Shown here: positions 17,484 to 26,252 of the stretch, in pieces
Layout of the letters: every line of letters starts with the position of its first letter
Numbering within the stretch: the stretch's first letter is position 1
Assembly: GCA_017398555.1 (NCBI GenBank)
Contig: JAFQFV010000008.1
Location: 59,385-123,384 of the forward strand
Direction: 5' to 3'
Length of the DNA stretch: 64,000 nucleotides
Source: Alistipes sp.
Lineage (GTDB): Bacteria; Bacteroidota; Bacteroidia; Bacteroidales; Rikenellaceae
Notes under the pieces: generated by a model
Seen by the model: the letters and a program-made list of their open reading frames with translations, nothing else
Databases searched by the model: none
Told to the model about the DNA's origin: nothing
Translations under genes and position numbers: made by a program

Positions 17484-20132
17484 ATGGAGAACGAAACAAA
17501 GAAATTACGCCTTATTCAAGTAGCAAAGGAGTTCAAGGTTGGTCTTAACACCGTAACCGACTTCTTGCGCAAGAAGGGTGTAGCTATCGACGGCTCGCCC
17601 AACACACAGATTAGCGGAGATATCTATGCTATGGTAGAGAAGGAGTTCGGTGCAAACCGTGCTGCTGCCTCTGCGCGTGACAATATCCGCGAGAAGATTG
17701 CAACAAAGCAGGCTACAGTATCTATCGAGGAGCCTAAAGCCGAGCCAAAGCGCACTATCGAGATTAAGGACGAGGTACAGCAGCCTCGCATCCTGGGTCG
17801 TGTAGAGCTCGACAAGAAGGGTAATATCGTAAAGCCACAGCCTAAACCTGAGCCAAAGCCGGAACCAAAACCACAGCCTAAACCGGAGGTAAAGCCGGAG
17901 CCTAAACCACAGCCAAAGGCTGAGCCTGTAGCTGTTGAGGCGAAGGATAATGGCGCATTCCGCGCTACCGCTACCCCAACTCTGAGCGGCCCTCAGATTT
18001 TGGGTAAGATGGATGTATCAGGCATGGTACCGGGTGGCAAGCGTCGTAAGAAGATTGACAAGGAGAAGGTCGATATCACTCGTCAGCAGCCTCAGCAGGG
18101 CGGCAGCAAGAAGAATCGTGCCGACTTCAAGCAGAATAACAACAATAACAACCAGCAGAATCAGCAGCAGGGTGGCGGCAAGAAGAACAAGCACAACAAG
18201 CCACAGCCAAAGCCTGTAGTTCGTCCGGAGGTATCTGACGAGGAGGTTTCAAAGCAGGTAAAGGATACCCTTGCTCGTCTGACTGCAAAGGGTGCCAAGA
18301 ATAAGGGTGCCAAGTATCGTAAGGAGAAGCGCGAGGAGGTTCGTGAGAAGATGAACGAGGCTGTAGAGCGCGAGGAGAAGGAGCGCAAGGTGCTCAAGGT
18401 TACAGAGTTTGTAACCGTGAGTGAGCTTGCAACAATGATGAATGTATCTCCGATGGAGGTTATCTCAGCTTGTATGAACCTCGGCCTTATGGTATCTATC
18501 AACCAGCGTCTGGATGCCGAGGCACTTGTCGTAGTGGCAGAGGAGTTCGGATTTACTACCGAGTTCGTATCTGTTGAGATTCAGGAGGCTATTGGCGATG
18601 ATGAGGTTGATGAGGCAGAGGATTTGCTCCCACGTCCACCGATTGTAACCGTTATGGGTCACGTTGACCACGGTAAGACATCACTTCTCGACAACATCCG
18701 TAAGACCAACGTTATCGCAGGTGAGGCGGGTGGTATCACCCAGCACATCGGTGCATACTCTGTTGAGCTGAATGGTCAGAAGATTACCTTCCTCGACACC
18801 CCTGGTCACGAGGCATTTACAGCGATGCGTGCCCGTGGTGCGAAGATTACCGACGTTGCTATTATCATCGTTGCAGCTGATGACAGCGTGATGCCACAGA
18901 CTATCGAGGCTATCAACCACGCACAGGCTGCAGGTGTACCTATGGTATTTGCAATCAACAAGATTGATAAGCCTGCTGCAAACGTTGAGCGCATCAAGGA
19001 GCAGCTTGCGAATATGAACTACCTGGTTGAGGATTGGGGCGGTAAGTACCAGAGCCAGGATGTATCTGCAAAGCAGGGTCTGAACCTCGACAAACTCCTT
19101 GAGAAGGTGCTTCTTGAGGCTGAGCTTCTCGACTTGAAGGCTAATCCTAACAAGCGTGCCAAGGGTGCCGTTATCGAATCAACGCTCGACAAGGGTCGTG
19201 GTTATGTAGCGACCGTGCTTGTTCAGGATGGTACACTGCGAATTGGTGATGTTGTCCTCTCAGGTACATACACAGGCCGTGTTAAGGCAATGTTTGACGA
19301 GAATGGTAAGAAGGTTACCGAGGCGGGACCTGCAACACCTGTACAGTTGCTCGGTCTGAATGGTGCTCCACAGGCGGGTGATTCATTCAATGTTATGGAG
19401 GATGACCGTTCGGCTCGTGAGGTGGCCAATAAGCGTGAGCAGTTGCAGCGTATGCAGGGTCTGATGACTCAGAAGCACGTAACTCTCGACGAGATTGGCC
19501 GTCGTATCGCTATCGGCTCGTTCAAGGAGCTCAATATCATCGTTAAGGGTGATGTGGATGGCTCTGTAGAGGCTATGTCAGGCTCACTGATTAAGCTCTC
19601 AAAGGAGAGTGTTCAGGTAAATGTTATCCACTCGGCTGTAGGTCAGATTTCAGAGAGCGATGTACTGCTGGCTACTGCATCAAATGCCATTATCGTCGGC
19701 TTCCAGGTGCGTCCATCAGCTGCTGCTCGCCGTCTGGCTGAGAAGGAGGAGATTGAGATTCGTCTCTACTCTATCATCTACGACGCTATCAATGAGATTA
19801 AGGATGCTATCGAGGGTATGCTCGAGCCTGTGATGAAGGAGGAGATTGTCTGCTCTGTCGAGGTACTTGAGACCTTCAAGATTTCAAAGGTTGGTACTAT
19901 CGCCGGTGGTATTGTCCGCGAGGGTAAGATTCAGCGCAACACCCCTATCCGCGTAATCCGTGACGGTATCGTTATCCACACAGGCCGTCTGGGCTCGCTC
20001 AAGCGTTTCAAGGATGATGTTAAGGAGGTACTGACAGGCCACGACTGCGGTCTGAACATCGAGTCTTACAACGATATCAAGATTGGCGATATCATCGAGG
20101 GCTACGAGCAGGTAGAAGTAAAGAGAAAGTAA
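17484..20132 (+). CDS. infB: Translation initiation factor IF-2
   Basis: IF-2 places initiator tRNA on the 30S subunit and hydrolyses GTP at subunit joining. The start at 17484 ([17 protein letters not shown]) gives 882 residues; a start 30 bases upstream would add a basic decapeptide and is less likely. The N-terminal domain is followed by a tandem proline-lysine tract of PKPEP/PKPQP units (about residues 115-150), a Gln/Asn-rich and basic linker, the G domain with [12 protein letters not shown] (near 394), DTPGHE and NKID, and domains II-IV. The PKPEP tract is encoded by near-perfect 6-base repeats, so its length may vary between strains. Confidence 0.96.
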   Translation: MENETKKLRLIQVAKEFKVGLNTVTDFLRKKGVAIDGSPNTQISGDIYAMVEKEFGANRAAASARDNIREKIATKQATVSIEEPKAEPKRTIEIKDEVQQPRILGRVELDKKGNIVKPQPKPEPKPEPKPQPKPEVKPEPKPQPKAEPVAVEAKDNGAFRATATPTLSGPQILGKMDVSGMVPGGKRRKKIDKEKVDITRQQPQQGGSKKNRADFKQNNNNNNQQNQQQGGGKKNKHNKPQPKPVVRPEVSDEEVSKQVKDTLARLTAKGAKNKGAKYRKEKREEVREKMNEAVEREEKERKVLKVTEFVTVSELATMMNVSPMEVISACMNLGLMVSINQRLDAEALVVVAEEFGFTTEFVSVEIQEAIGDDEVDEAEDLLPRPPIVTVMGHVDHGKTSLLDNIRKTNVIAGEAGGITQHIGAYSVELNGQKITFLDTPGHEAFTAMRARGAKITDVAIIIVAADDSVMPQTIEAINHAQAAGVPMVFAINKIDKPAANVERIKEQLANMNYLVEDWGGKYQSQDVSAKQGLNLDKLLEKVLLEAELLDLKANPNKRAKGAVIESTLDKGRGYVATVLVQDGTLRIGDVVLSGTYTGRVKAMFDENGKKVTEAGPATPVQLLGLNGAPQAGDSFNVMEDDRSAREVANKREQLQRMQGLMTQKHVTLDEIGRRIAIGSFKELNIIVKGDVDGSVEAMSGSLIKLSKESVQVNVIHSAVGQISESDVLLATASNAIIVGFQVRPSAAARRLAEKEEIEIRLYSIIYDAINEIKDAIEGMLEPVMKEEIVCSVEVLETFKISKVGTIAGGIVREGKIQRNTPIRVIRDGIVIHTGRLGSLKRFKDDVKEVLTGHDCGLNIESYNDIKIGDIIEGYEQVEVKRK

Positions 20133-20164
20133 TTTTTAACCTATAACTCAAATAATTTAGAGCT

Positions 20165-21475
20165 ATGATTAAGTTTGTAACAGCAGAAGAGGCTGTAAAG
20201 GTAATCAAGTCAGGTGATCACATTCACCTCAGTTCAGTTGCATCAGCACCACAGTGTCTGATTAAGGCTATGTGCGACAGAGGTCGCAATGGCGAGCTTA
20301 AGGATGTACACATCCACCACCTCCACACTGAGGGTCCTGCGCCATACGCAGATCCTGAGTTCGAGGGCGTATTCCAGCTCGACTCATTCTTCGTGGGTGG
20401 TAATGTACGTAAGGTAACCCAGAGCGGTTATGCTGACTACATTCCAATCTTCTTGAGCGAGACACAGAAGCTCTATCGTAGTGGCGCAGTGCCTTGTAAT
20501 GTAGCTATGATTCAGGTATCTACACCTGACAAGCACGGCTATGTATCTCTCGGTACATCTGTAGATGCTACTCTTGCAGCTGTTGAGTGCGCAGAGCACG
20601 TTATTGCAGTTGTAAATAAGTACGTTCCTCGTGCATTCGGTGACGCGATGATTCACTGCTCACAGATCGAGTTCTTCGTAGAGGACGATCAGCCACTTGA
20701 GGAGGCTCACTTCGCAGCTCCAAATGAGGTTGAGACTAAGATTGGTAACCTCTGTGCAGGTCTTATCGAGGATGGTGCAACTCTTCAGATGGGTATCGGT
20801 GCTATTCCTAACGCAGTGCTCGCACAGCTCGGAAACCACAAGAACCTCGGTGTTCATACCGAGATGTTCGCTGACGGCGTACTCCCACTCGTTGAGAAGG
20901 GCGTAATCAACGGCGCAGCTAAGAATATCGATAAGGGTAAGATGGTATCTACATTCCTTATGGGTTCACAGAAGGTTTATGACTTTATCGACGACAACCC
21001 AGGCGTACTGATGATGGACGTAGGTTACACTAACGACCCATTTATTATATCAAAGAACGACAAGGTTACCGCTATCAACTCTGCTCTTCAGGTAGATATC
21101 ACAGGTCAGGTTTGCGCAGACTCTCTCGGCCGTAAGTTCTACTCAGGCGTAGGTGGTCAGGTGGACTTCATCTATGGTGCATCACTCTCTAAGGGTGGTA
21201 AGGCTATTATCGCAATGCCATCTATTACAAATAAGGGTGTATCAAAGATCTCTGACGTTCTTACCGAGGGTGCAGGTGTTGTTACAACCCGTAACCACAT
21301 CCACTGGTTCGTTACTGAGAATGGTGCTGTAGATCTCTATGGCAAGAGCCTGCAGGAGCGTGCTCGCCTTATCATCTCTGTTGCTCACCCATCAGCACAG
21401 GAGGCTCTCGATGAGGCTGCATTCAACCGCTATGGAAGCCATCACCATTATATTAAGGGCTACATGTCGAAGTAA
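20165..21475 (+). CDS. Acetyl-CoA hydrolase/transferase family CoA-transferase
   Basis: The 436-residue protein belongs to the class I CoA-transferases of the 4-hydroxybutyrate/butyryl-CoA:acetate type. The catalytic Glu is in GVHTEMFADG (about residue 238), the oxyanion loop in GVGGQVDFIYGA. Such enzymes swap CoA between acetate and another acid in fermentation. Butyrate, 4-hydroxybutyrate, propionate or succinate are possible partners and sequence reading alone does not separate them. The protein is shorter than Cat1/ScpC succinate transferases (about 500 residues). It follows infB by 32 bases but a functional link is not obvious. A terminator follows. Confidence 0.85.
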   Translation: MIKFVTAEEAVKVIKSGDHIHLSSVASAPQCLIKAMCDRGRNGELKDVHIHHLHTEGPAPYADPEFEGVFQLDSFFVGGNVRKVTQSGYADYIPIFLSETQKLYRSGAVPCNVAMIQVSTPDKHGYVSLGTSVDATLAAVECAEHVIAVVNKYVPRAFGDAMIHCSQIEFFVEDDQPLEEAHFAAPNEVETKIGNLCAGLIEDGATLQMGIGAIPNAVLAQLGNHKNLGVHTEMFADGVLPLVEKGVINGAAKNIDKGKMVSTFLMGSQKVYDFIDDNPGVLMMDVGYTNDPFIISKNDKVTAINSALQVDITGQVCADSLGRKFYSGVGGQVDFIYGASLSKGGKAIIAMPSITNKGVSKISDVLTEGAGVVTTRNHIHWFVTENGAVDLYGKSLQERARLIISVAHPSAQEALDEAAFNRYGSHHHYIKGYMSK

Positions 21476-21503
21476 TCGAATTACCGAGACTTATCTTATG
21501 TGC

Positions 21504-21536
21504 AAAGCCTTCCCACTTGGGAGGGCTTTCTTTTTT
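21504..21536 (+). terminator. Terminator after the CoA-transferase
   Basis: AAAGCCTTCCCA pairs with TGGGAGGGCTTT (one T-G wobble) and is followed by CTTTTTT. Confidence 0.85.
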
Positions 21537-21588
21537 AACCCTTAATATAGTGGTGGTGTGACTAAAGCCACCACCCCCCCCTCATATC

Positions 21589-21640
21589 TACATTCCCTCC
21601 AAACCTCCCTTTGGAAAAGGGAGGCTTTGCTACGCAGTAC
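21589..21640. repeat. Dispersed repeat, CCTCCAAACCTCCCTTT family (compact copy)
   Basis: TACATTCCCTCCAAACCTCC, the same left end as the copy at 31858, is followed by a short perfect hairpin CCTCCCTTT-GGA-AAAGGGAGG and then CTTTGCTACGC. The long copy has the same two ends but about 80 extra bases where this one has GGA. A separate hairpin GGTGG...CCACC lies just upstream (about 21550-21576). Confidence 0.7.
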
Positions 21641-21670
21641 ATTTTTGAACAAATGACCGCACCAAATATG

Positions 21671-21702
21671 TTTGTTCGTTCGGAAATAATTTTTTAACTT
21701 TG
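21671..21702 (+). promoter_or_regulatory. Promoter of the LRR lipoprotein pseudogene
   Basis: TTTG (21671-21674), a 20-bp spacer and TAACTTTG (21695-21702) match the Bacteroidota consensus, 38 bases before the ATG. Confidence 0.78.
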
Positions 21703-21740
21703 TAAAAGTAAGTCATATCACTAATATTAATTTTCGTTTT

Positions 21741-22487
21741 ATGAAAAAGATTCTTTTTATATTGATGCTTATTACATCCTGCATTTGTTTAAGTTGCAAT
21801 AATTCAAACCGTGAAATAATATATAGTTATGTAAATGGTTATGGAGATGCACACCTTACATTAGGCAATGTTGGTGGTTGGGGTGCAGAGGTCAAATCTC
21901 ACGAGTACAAAAATGGAATAGGCAAAATTACATTTAAAAGCACAATTACGAGCATCCCAGAATTTGCATTTATTAACAGTACAATACTAAAGAGTATAAC
22001 AATTCCAAATAGTGTTACTAAAATTGAAAATGAAGCATTCAGAAGATGTGAGAATTTGGAAAGTATAACAATCCCAAATAATGTTACTAAAATTGGAGAT
22101 GGAACATTCAGTGAATGCAAAAGTTTGAAAAATATAAATATTCCAAATAGCGTTACTGAAATTGGTAACAATACTTATAGTTATTGCAGAGATCTGGAAA
22201 GTGTAACTATTCCAGATACTGTAACTAGAATTGGAGATGAAGCATTCTAAATTTGCAAAAACTTAAGCAAAGTGTATTGCAATGCGACAACACCGCCAAA
22301 TATAGGCGAGAAAGTGTTCTCATATTACGAATATATTTATGATTATAAGTCTTTTTATTCAAAGCCCCACACTAAATTGAGAAATATAAAGTGTAAAATT
22401 TATGTACCAACTGCATCGGTAAACTCTTACAAGACTGCAAATGGTTGGAGTAATTACTCTAATAATATAATTGGTTACGACTTTTAG
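21741..22487 (+). pseudogene. BspA-like leucine-rich-repeat lipoprotein interrupted by a stop codon
   Basis: The frame encodes a lipoprotein (MKKILFILMLITSCICLSCNN, lipobox near Cys 19) followed by BspA-type repeats of about 23 residues, with units such as LKSITIPNSVTKIENEAFRR and LESITIPNNVTKIGDGTFSE. A TAA at 22248-22250 ends it after 169 residues inside a repeat. The same frame then continues without a break for 78 residues (ICKNLSKVYCNATTPPNIGE..., ending in a canonical NGWSNYSNNIIGYDF tail) to the stop at 22485-22487. A single change, for example TCA to TAA, explains the break. The promoter is intact. Family members are surface-anchored adhesion-type proteins. The gene is markedly more AT-rich than its neighbours. 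Confidence 0.85.
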
Positions 22488-22570
22488 TTACACATTAGAG
22501 TACTATCCTTCCGGGAGCCTTTGTTGCTTTTAATATAATCTGTAAAGAATGAATATCCGCATTGCAAACA

Positions 22571-22599
22571 AAAAAAAGCACCTTTTCAGGTGCTTTTTT
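22571..22599. terminator. Bidirectional terminator
   Basis: AAAAAAAGCACC pairs with GGTGCTTTTTT around TTTTCA. It serves the converging LRR pseudogene and the minus-strand gene that ends at 22598. Confidence 0.88.
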
Positions 22600-22966
22600 A
22601 TATCTCAAAGTCGTAGCGGCCGTCGTCATCGGCGGGTTGGTTTTGCCAGTAGAGGTCGATAAGGTTGTCGAAGATGGCGCGTTGGGCGTCGTTTAGTTCG
22701 ACATTTGTGGTTGCCACCTCATAGAGAAGGTCTTTTGCCCAGTCGAACTCCTCCTCGTCGAGGTTTGCTACGATAATGGCAGCGGTCTCGAAGTCGATAA
22801 GGTCTGACATTGCCTGAACGCTCTCGATTCTATCTTCAGAGACAAAGCGAGCAAGGCCATATATAAGTTTATGCGCAGCTGCCGCATTTTGCGGATTATC
22901 GCTATTGGAAATAAGCTGAATTCCCAGTTTGAGAATTGCGCTAAAGTCGCGTTGTGCAAATTTCAT
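22598..22966 (-). CDS. Small acidic helical protein of unknown function
   Basis: The protein (122 residues from the ATG at 22966) is predicted to be almost wholly α-helical and acidic, with segments such as QRDFSAILKLGIQLISN and LIDFETAAIIVANLDEEEF and no membrane segment or signal peptide. I do not recognise the family. Its ATG follows the stop of the TerB-like gene after one base (TAG-T-ATG), so it is translationally coupled to it and probably acts with it. A TTG nine bases further upstream is an unlikely alternative start. Confidence 0.7.
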   Translation of the reverse strand: MKFAQRDFSAILKLGIQLISNSDNPQNAAAAHKLIYGLARFVSEDRIESVQAMSDLIDFETAAIIVANLDEEEFDWAKDLLYEVATTNVELNDAQRAIFDNLIDLYWQNQPADDDGRYDFEI

Positions 22967-22967
22967 A

Positions 22968-23756
22968 CTATTCAAGTCTTAAAAGGTTACCAACAGTGGC
23001 ATTTATCTCGATATATGCGTTCTCAATAAGCGCTGCCGAGGTAAAGCCCATAAGTTTATATCCATTATCGCTCTCAAGTGCAAAGACGATATTACCCAAA
23101 ATCTCGTGGCCCGAGCCATAGAGGAGTGTTCCGGTCATATTATCGCCAAGGCCATCCTTCTTGTAGCCCTCTCTATCAACAAGGAAGACAAGGTGGCAAT
23201 CCACAAGGCCCAACTGCTTTGAGAGTGTATTGAGCGGAGCTGTAAAGCGGACAATCTCAGTACGCTCTGCGCCAATATGCTCGGCAATATCGGCATCAAG
23301 CTCCTGCCAGCTCTCGGCCGTGCTCTGGAAAGGATATGCAAGGCCATTTGTCTTTGCAGCGATGAATGTCGGAGCGATAACATCGTCAGAGTTATCCACC
23401 AACGGAGTAGCAGGCGCCGGTAGTCCGCAGAGGTTGCGCACACCGTTGAACATTACCATCTTCTTATCCGAAATCTGCTCATCTGCACGAACAATATCTG
23501 CGTAGATATTGACTAACCTCTTCTTAACATCTACATCCAACGACTTTACCAACTCTACAGACCTCTCCATAGTAAGGTTTTTATTGTTGTTAGCACAATC
23601 AACAACCTTCATCATTGCCTCGTTGGTAAAACCATTTATACCACCGTAAAATTTCTCAAGAGGAGCAACATACTCAGGCTTCAACTCGCCATCTGCCATA
23701 ACGATAGCCATACCGACGTTATATATAGCCGCAAGAGTCTCAATGGTAACTTTCAT
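22968..23756 (-). CDS. TerB-like domain protein
   Basis: The 262-residue protein has an N-terminal helical domain (about 1-120) with features of the TerB/DjlA fold: AIYNVGMAIVMADGELKPEY, a second helical half with ADIVRADEQISDKKMVMFN. The C-terminal half (about 150-262) is a β-rich domain ending YIEINATVGNLLRLE that I do not recognise. TerB domains bind metal and occur in stress and phage-resistance gene sets, but this pair has no other ter genes beside it. It is cytoplasmic and expressed from its own promoter with the small downstream gene. Confidence 0.65.
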   Translation of the reverse strand: MKVTIETLAAIYNVGMAIVMADGELKPEYVAPLEKFYGGINGFTNEAMMKVVDCANNNKNLTMERSVELVKSLDVDVKKRLVNIYADIVRADEQISDKKMVMFNGVRNLCGLPAPATPLVDNSDDVIAPTFIAAKTNGLAYPFQSTAESWQELDADIAEHIGAERTEIVRFTAPLNTLSKQLGLVDCHLVFLVDREGYKKDGLGDNMTGTLLYGSGHEILGNIVFALESDNGYKLMGFTSAALIENAYIEINATVGNLLRLE

Positions 23757-23793
23757 AATGTACTTGATTTAGATTAGTAGTTGGTATTCTATA

Positions 23794-23826
23794 CAAATAT
23801 ACGAATATTTTATGAATAGGTTGCAA
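23794..23826 (-). promoter_or_regulatory. Promoter of the TerB-like operon
   Basis: On the minus strand TTG (23826-23824), a 22-bp spacer and TATATTTG (23801-23794) lie 38 bases before the start codon. The spacer is slightly long. Confidence 0.6.
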
Positions 23827-23867
23827 TTTTATGGATATTTTTGCAAGCATTAAGGTCACACCAACCA

Positions 23868-23975
23868 TTTTGTTGTCAAAATGCGGTAGTTAATCCATCT
23901 TAAAGATGGATTTTCCTCCTCGCAGTTCGGCATAGTCGGCAAGCAGCCTCTGCCCTCACGAGCAGCGTCGGTCGG
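23868..23975. repeat. Composite repeat: TTTTGTTGTCAAAA end plus CCTCC-family interior
   Basis: The left edge TTTTGTTGTCAAAATGCGGT is the end typical of the segmented hairpins. It runs straight into a segment (about 23890-23972) nearly identical to 31880-31960 of the other repeat family, including CCTCCTCGCAGTTCGGCATA. The two repeat families are thus fused or nested here. Confidence 0.65.
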
Positions 23976-24037
23976 TGTGCATCACGTAAAATGCCCGACG
24001 ATGGATAATTAAAGAGATGGCTAGTTTTGGCGTCAGA

Positions 24038-24137
24038 GCGGGGCAGATACTCCGCTCGGCATATAAAACAACAAAGGGCTGTACTAAAACGTACTGCCCT
24101 TTGTTGTTTATATGTGTTAGCGGAGATAGGTGCCCCA
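24038..24137. repeat. Segmented-hairpin repeat with the longest apical stem
   Basis: The paired blocks, from outside in, are GGGGCA/TGCCCC, CCGCT/AGCGG and CATATAAA/TTTATATG, then CAACAAAGGGC/GCCCTTTGTTG, a T-T mismatch and GTAC/GTAC around TAAAAC. The apical arm of 13 bp (24067-24079 with 24096-24108) is perfect. The downstream edge, CACGTCAAAA (24142-24151), reaches the end of the PPIase gene. Confidence 0.82.
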
Positions 24138-24151
24138 CTATCACGTCAAAA

Positions 24152-26176
24152 TTAGAAGTAGCCTACAGTATTATCCTCTACATCTGCCAGCTCCTGCACT
24201 GCATAGAATGCGCGAGTTGCTGACTGCTCGGCTGCTGCCTGCTGCTTAACCTTCTCTGCCTCGAGGGTCTGTGCCTCGTCTGCAACGGTTACGCCATCAG
24301 TTACCAGAACGAATACACCGCTTGCGCCCTTAATAGGAGCTGAAAGCTTGCCCTGCTCAAGTGATGCGATAGCGCCGAGTACACGTGGCTCAACACCGAT
24401 ACCTGGGATATAGTAAGCATCGTACTTAACGTTCTCAAAGTTCTTAACCTCAGACTCAGCAGCTGCTGCAACCTCTTCAAGGGTAGCGCCAGCCATCTTA
24501 GCAGAGATAAGCTCGAACTTCTTATCACGGAGAAGTGTGCTCTTAATCTGTGAAGCAACCTCATTTACTGAACGATACTCGCTATCGTTAATCTCAGTAA
24601 GAGTAGCTACTACGTAGTGGTTGTTATCAAGCTTGATAAGCTCTGAAACGTCACCAACCTTTGCCTTGTTAGCCCAGAATACAACCTCAAGAGAGTGGCC
24701 ATCGATACCGCGAACGGCGCGAGCAGCCTTCTCGATAGTAACTGTGCGAGATACCTGTGACTGAGCATTTGTTGTAGCCTCAAAGCCCTCCTTAGCTGCT
24801 GTTACAGCGAAGAGGCTTGCTTGGTTGTGTACGTCACGCTGAGTCTGCTGTGAAGCAACGAGTGGATACTCGAGTGTAGCGAGCTTATAGTGCTTCTGAA
24901 TAGCGCTAACGCCCTCAACCTTGAGAATCTGGATAACGTTACCCATAGAGATCTTAACGATATCACCCTTCTTCTTACCAAGCAGTGCATCTGCGAACTG
25001 AGGAGCGAGTGAAGCGTAAGTAACCTCACCAATCTTACCACCCTCAGCAGCAGTATCTGTTGCAAGTGAGTACTGAGAAGCCAGTGCAGCGAAGTCACCC
25101 TTCTTAGCAACTGTTACAAGGCTATCTGCGAGCTTCTCGTCGGTATAGTTGAGAACGATGTGGCTGAGAGTGTACTTCTCAGGAACATTGCGAACCTCAG
25201 CTACGCGAGCGGCACGCCACTGATCAGCAACGAGTGCAGGGCCGTACATCTTACCCTTTGTAAGAGCTGCGCTCTCCTCGGCAGTCATCTGAGATGCAGT
25301 GATATAGGTCTGAGCAACTGATGCGTGACGGTTGTCACGAGTGTAAGCCTTAAGGTCAGAAACTGTAGCAAACTGCTCTGCAGCAGCCTTAGCCTCAGCC
25401 TCAACAGCAGCCTTATCTGCCTCTGTTGGCTCTACGTTGAACTCAACATAAGAGATTGTACGGTAAGGAGTGCGCTCATACTGAGCCTTGTTTGCCTTGT
25501 AGTAAGCCTTAATCTCGCTATCAGAAACAGTTACAAGTGAATCTGCAACAGTAGTGTAACGGCTAACAACATAGCGACCATTGTAGGTGTTGTTTGCGCT
25601 CTTTACGCCACGCTCAATCTCAAGCTTATTTGCATAAGCACCCTTCTGAACAAGTGCCTGATACTTCATCATCGAACGATCAAGGTCAGCCTGCTTGCTG
25701 AAGAATGACCAAGCCTTCTGTGCCTGTGGGTTATTCTCAACCTCTGCGAGGAATGCTGCAAGTGCCTCAACATTATACTCACCGGTCTGAGGGTTACCAA
25801 AGAGACTTGACATAACGTTGCTTGCACGCTCACCACGAACAAGAGCCTTGTGCTCAGCCTCACCTACTGCAAGACCCAGCTCCTCAAAACCAGGGGTAAA
25901 TACGTGGTCTGAGAGCAAAATCTGCCAAGTGTTTGCAAGAGCCTGCTGTGCCTGCTCGTCAGTTGTTAGTTCACCCATCTGTGACTTAACATCATCATAA
26001 GCTGCAAGGAACTCAGAGTAGTGAATATCCTTGCCGTTAATTGCGCCGACCTCAGGGTCGTTGCCAGAAAATCCCATCTCTGTCTTCAGAGAGAAGATAA
26101 ACGCCAAAAGTGCGCCTGCAATAACTACAGAGAGCAGCACGCCAAATTTGGTTCTCAAAGTGTTCAAACTTACCAT
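24152..26176 (-). CDS. SurA/PpiD-like peptidyl-prolyl isomerase, membrane anchored
   Basis: The 674-residue protein has one N-terminal membrane helix (about 11-30), a SurA-N-like region (about 35-200), a parvulin-type PPIC domain (about 335-430; YTLSHIVLNYTDEKLADSLV, GGKIGEVTYASL) and a long C-terminal helical and second parvulin-like part. The layout is that of PpiD: a foldase facing the periplasm that helps outer-membrane proteins leave the Sec translocon. It is the last gene of the coaX-headed operon with a β-barrel protein and LptC, in agreement with an envelope role. Confidence 0.85.
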   Translation of the reverse strand: MVSLNTLRTKFGVLLSVVIAGALLAFIFSLKTEMGFSGNDPEVGAINGKDIHYSEFLAAYDDVKSQMGELTTDEQAQQALANTWQILLSDHVFTPGFEELGLAVGEAEHKALVRGERASNVMSSLFGNPQTGEYNVEALAAFLAEVENNPQAQKAWSFFSKQADLDRSMMKYQALVQKGAYANKLEIERGVKSANNTYNGRYVVSRYTTVADSLVTVSDSEIKAYYKANKAQYERTPYRTISYVEFNVEPTEADKAAVEAEAKAAAEQFATVSDLKAYTRDNRHASVAQTYITASQMTAEESAALTKGKMYGPALVADQWRAARVAEVRNVPEKYTLSHIVLNYTDEKLADSLVTVAKKGDFAALASQYSLATDTAAEGGKIGEVTYASLAPQFADALLGKKKGDIVKISMGNVIQILKVEGVSAIQKHYKLATLEYPLVASQQTQRDVHNQASLFAVTAAKEGFEATTNAQSQVSRTVTIEKAARAVRGIDGHSLEVVFWANKAKVGDVSELIKLDNNHYVVATLTEINDSEYRSVNEVASQIKSTLLRDKKFELISAKMAGATLEEVAAAAESEVKNFENVKYDAYYIPGIGVEPRVLGAIASLEQGKLSAPIKGASGVFVLVTDGVTVADEAQTLEAEKVKQQAAAEQSATRAFYAVQELADVEDNTVGYF

Positions 26177-26252
26177 ATCAGAATATTTTTTGTAAAATTT
26201 TCAAATAACTCGCGAATATAGTAATTTTATTCCAATTATTCGCCTTTTTGCA

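Noticed and set aside
22272-22487. A separate 71-residue gene
   Set aside because: It is in the same frame as the LRR lipoprotein and continues its repeat and tail; the TAA between them is an internal break.
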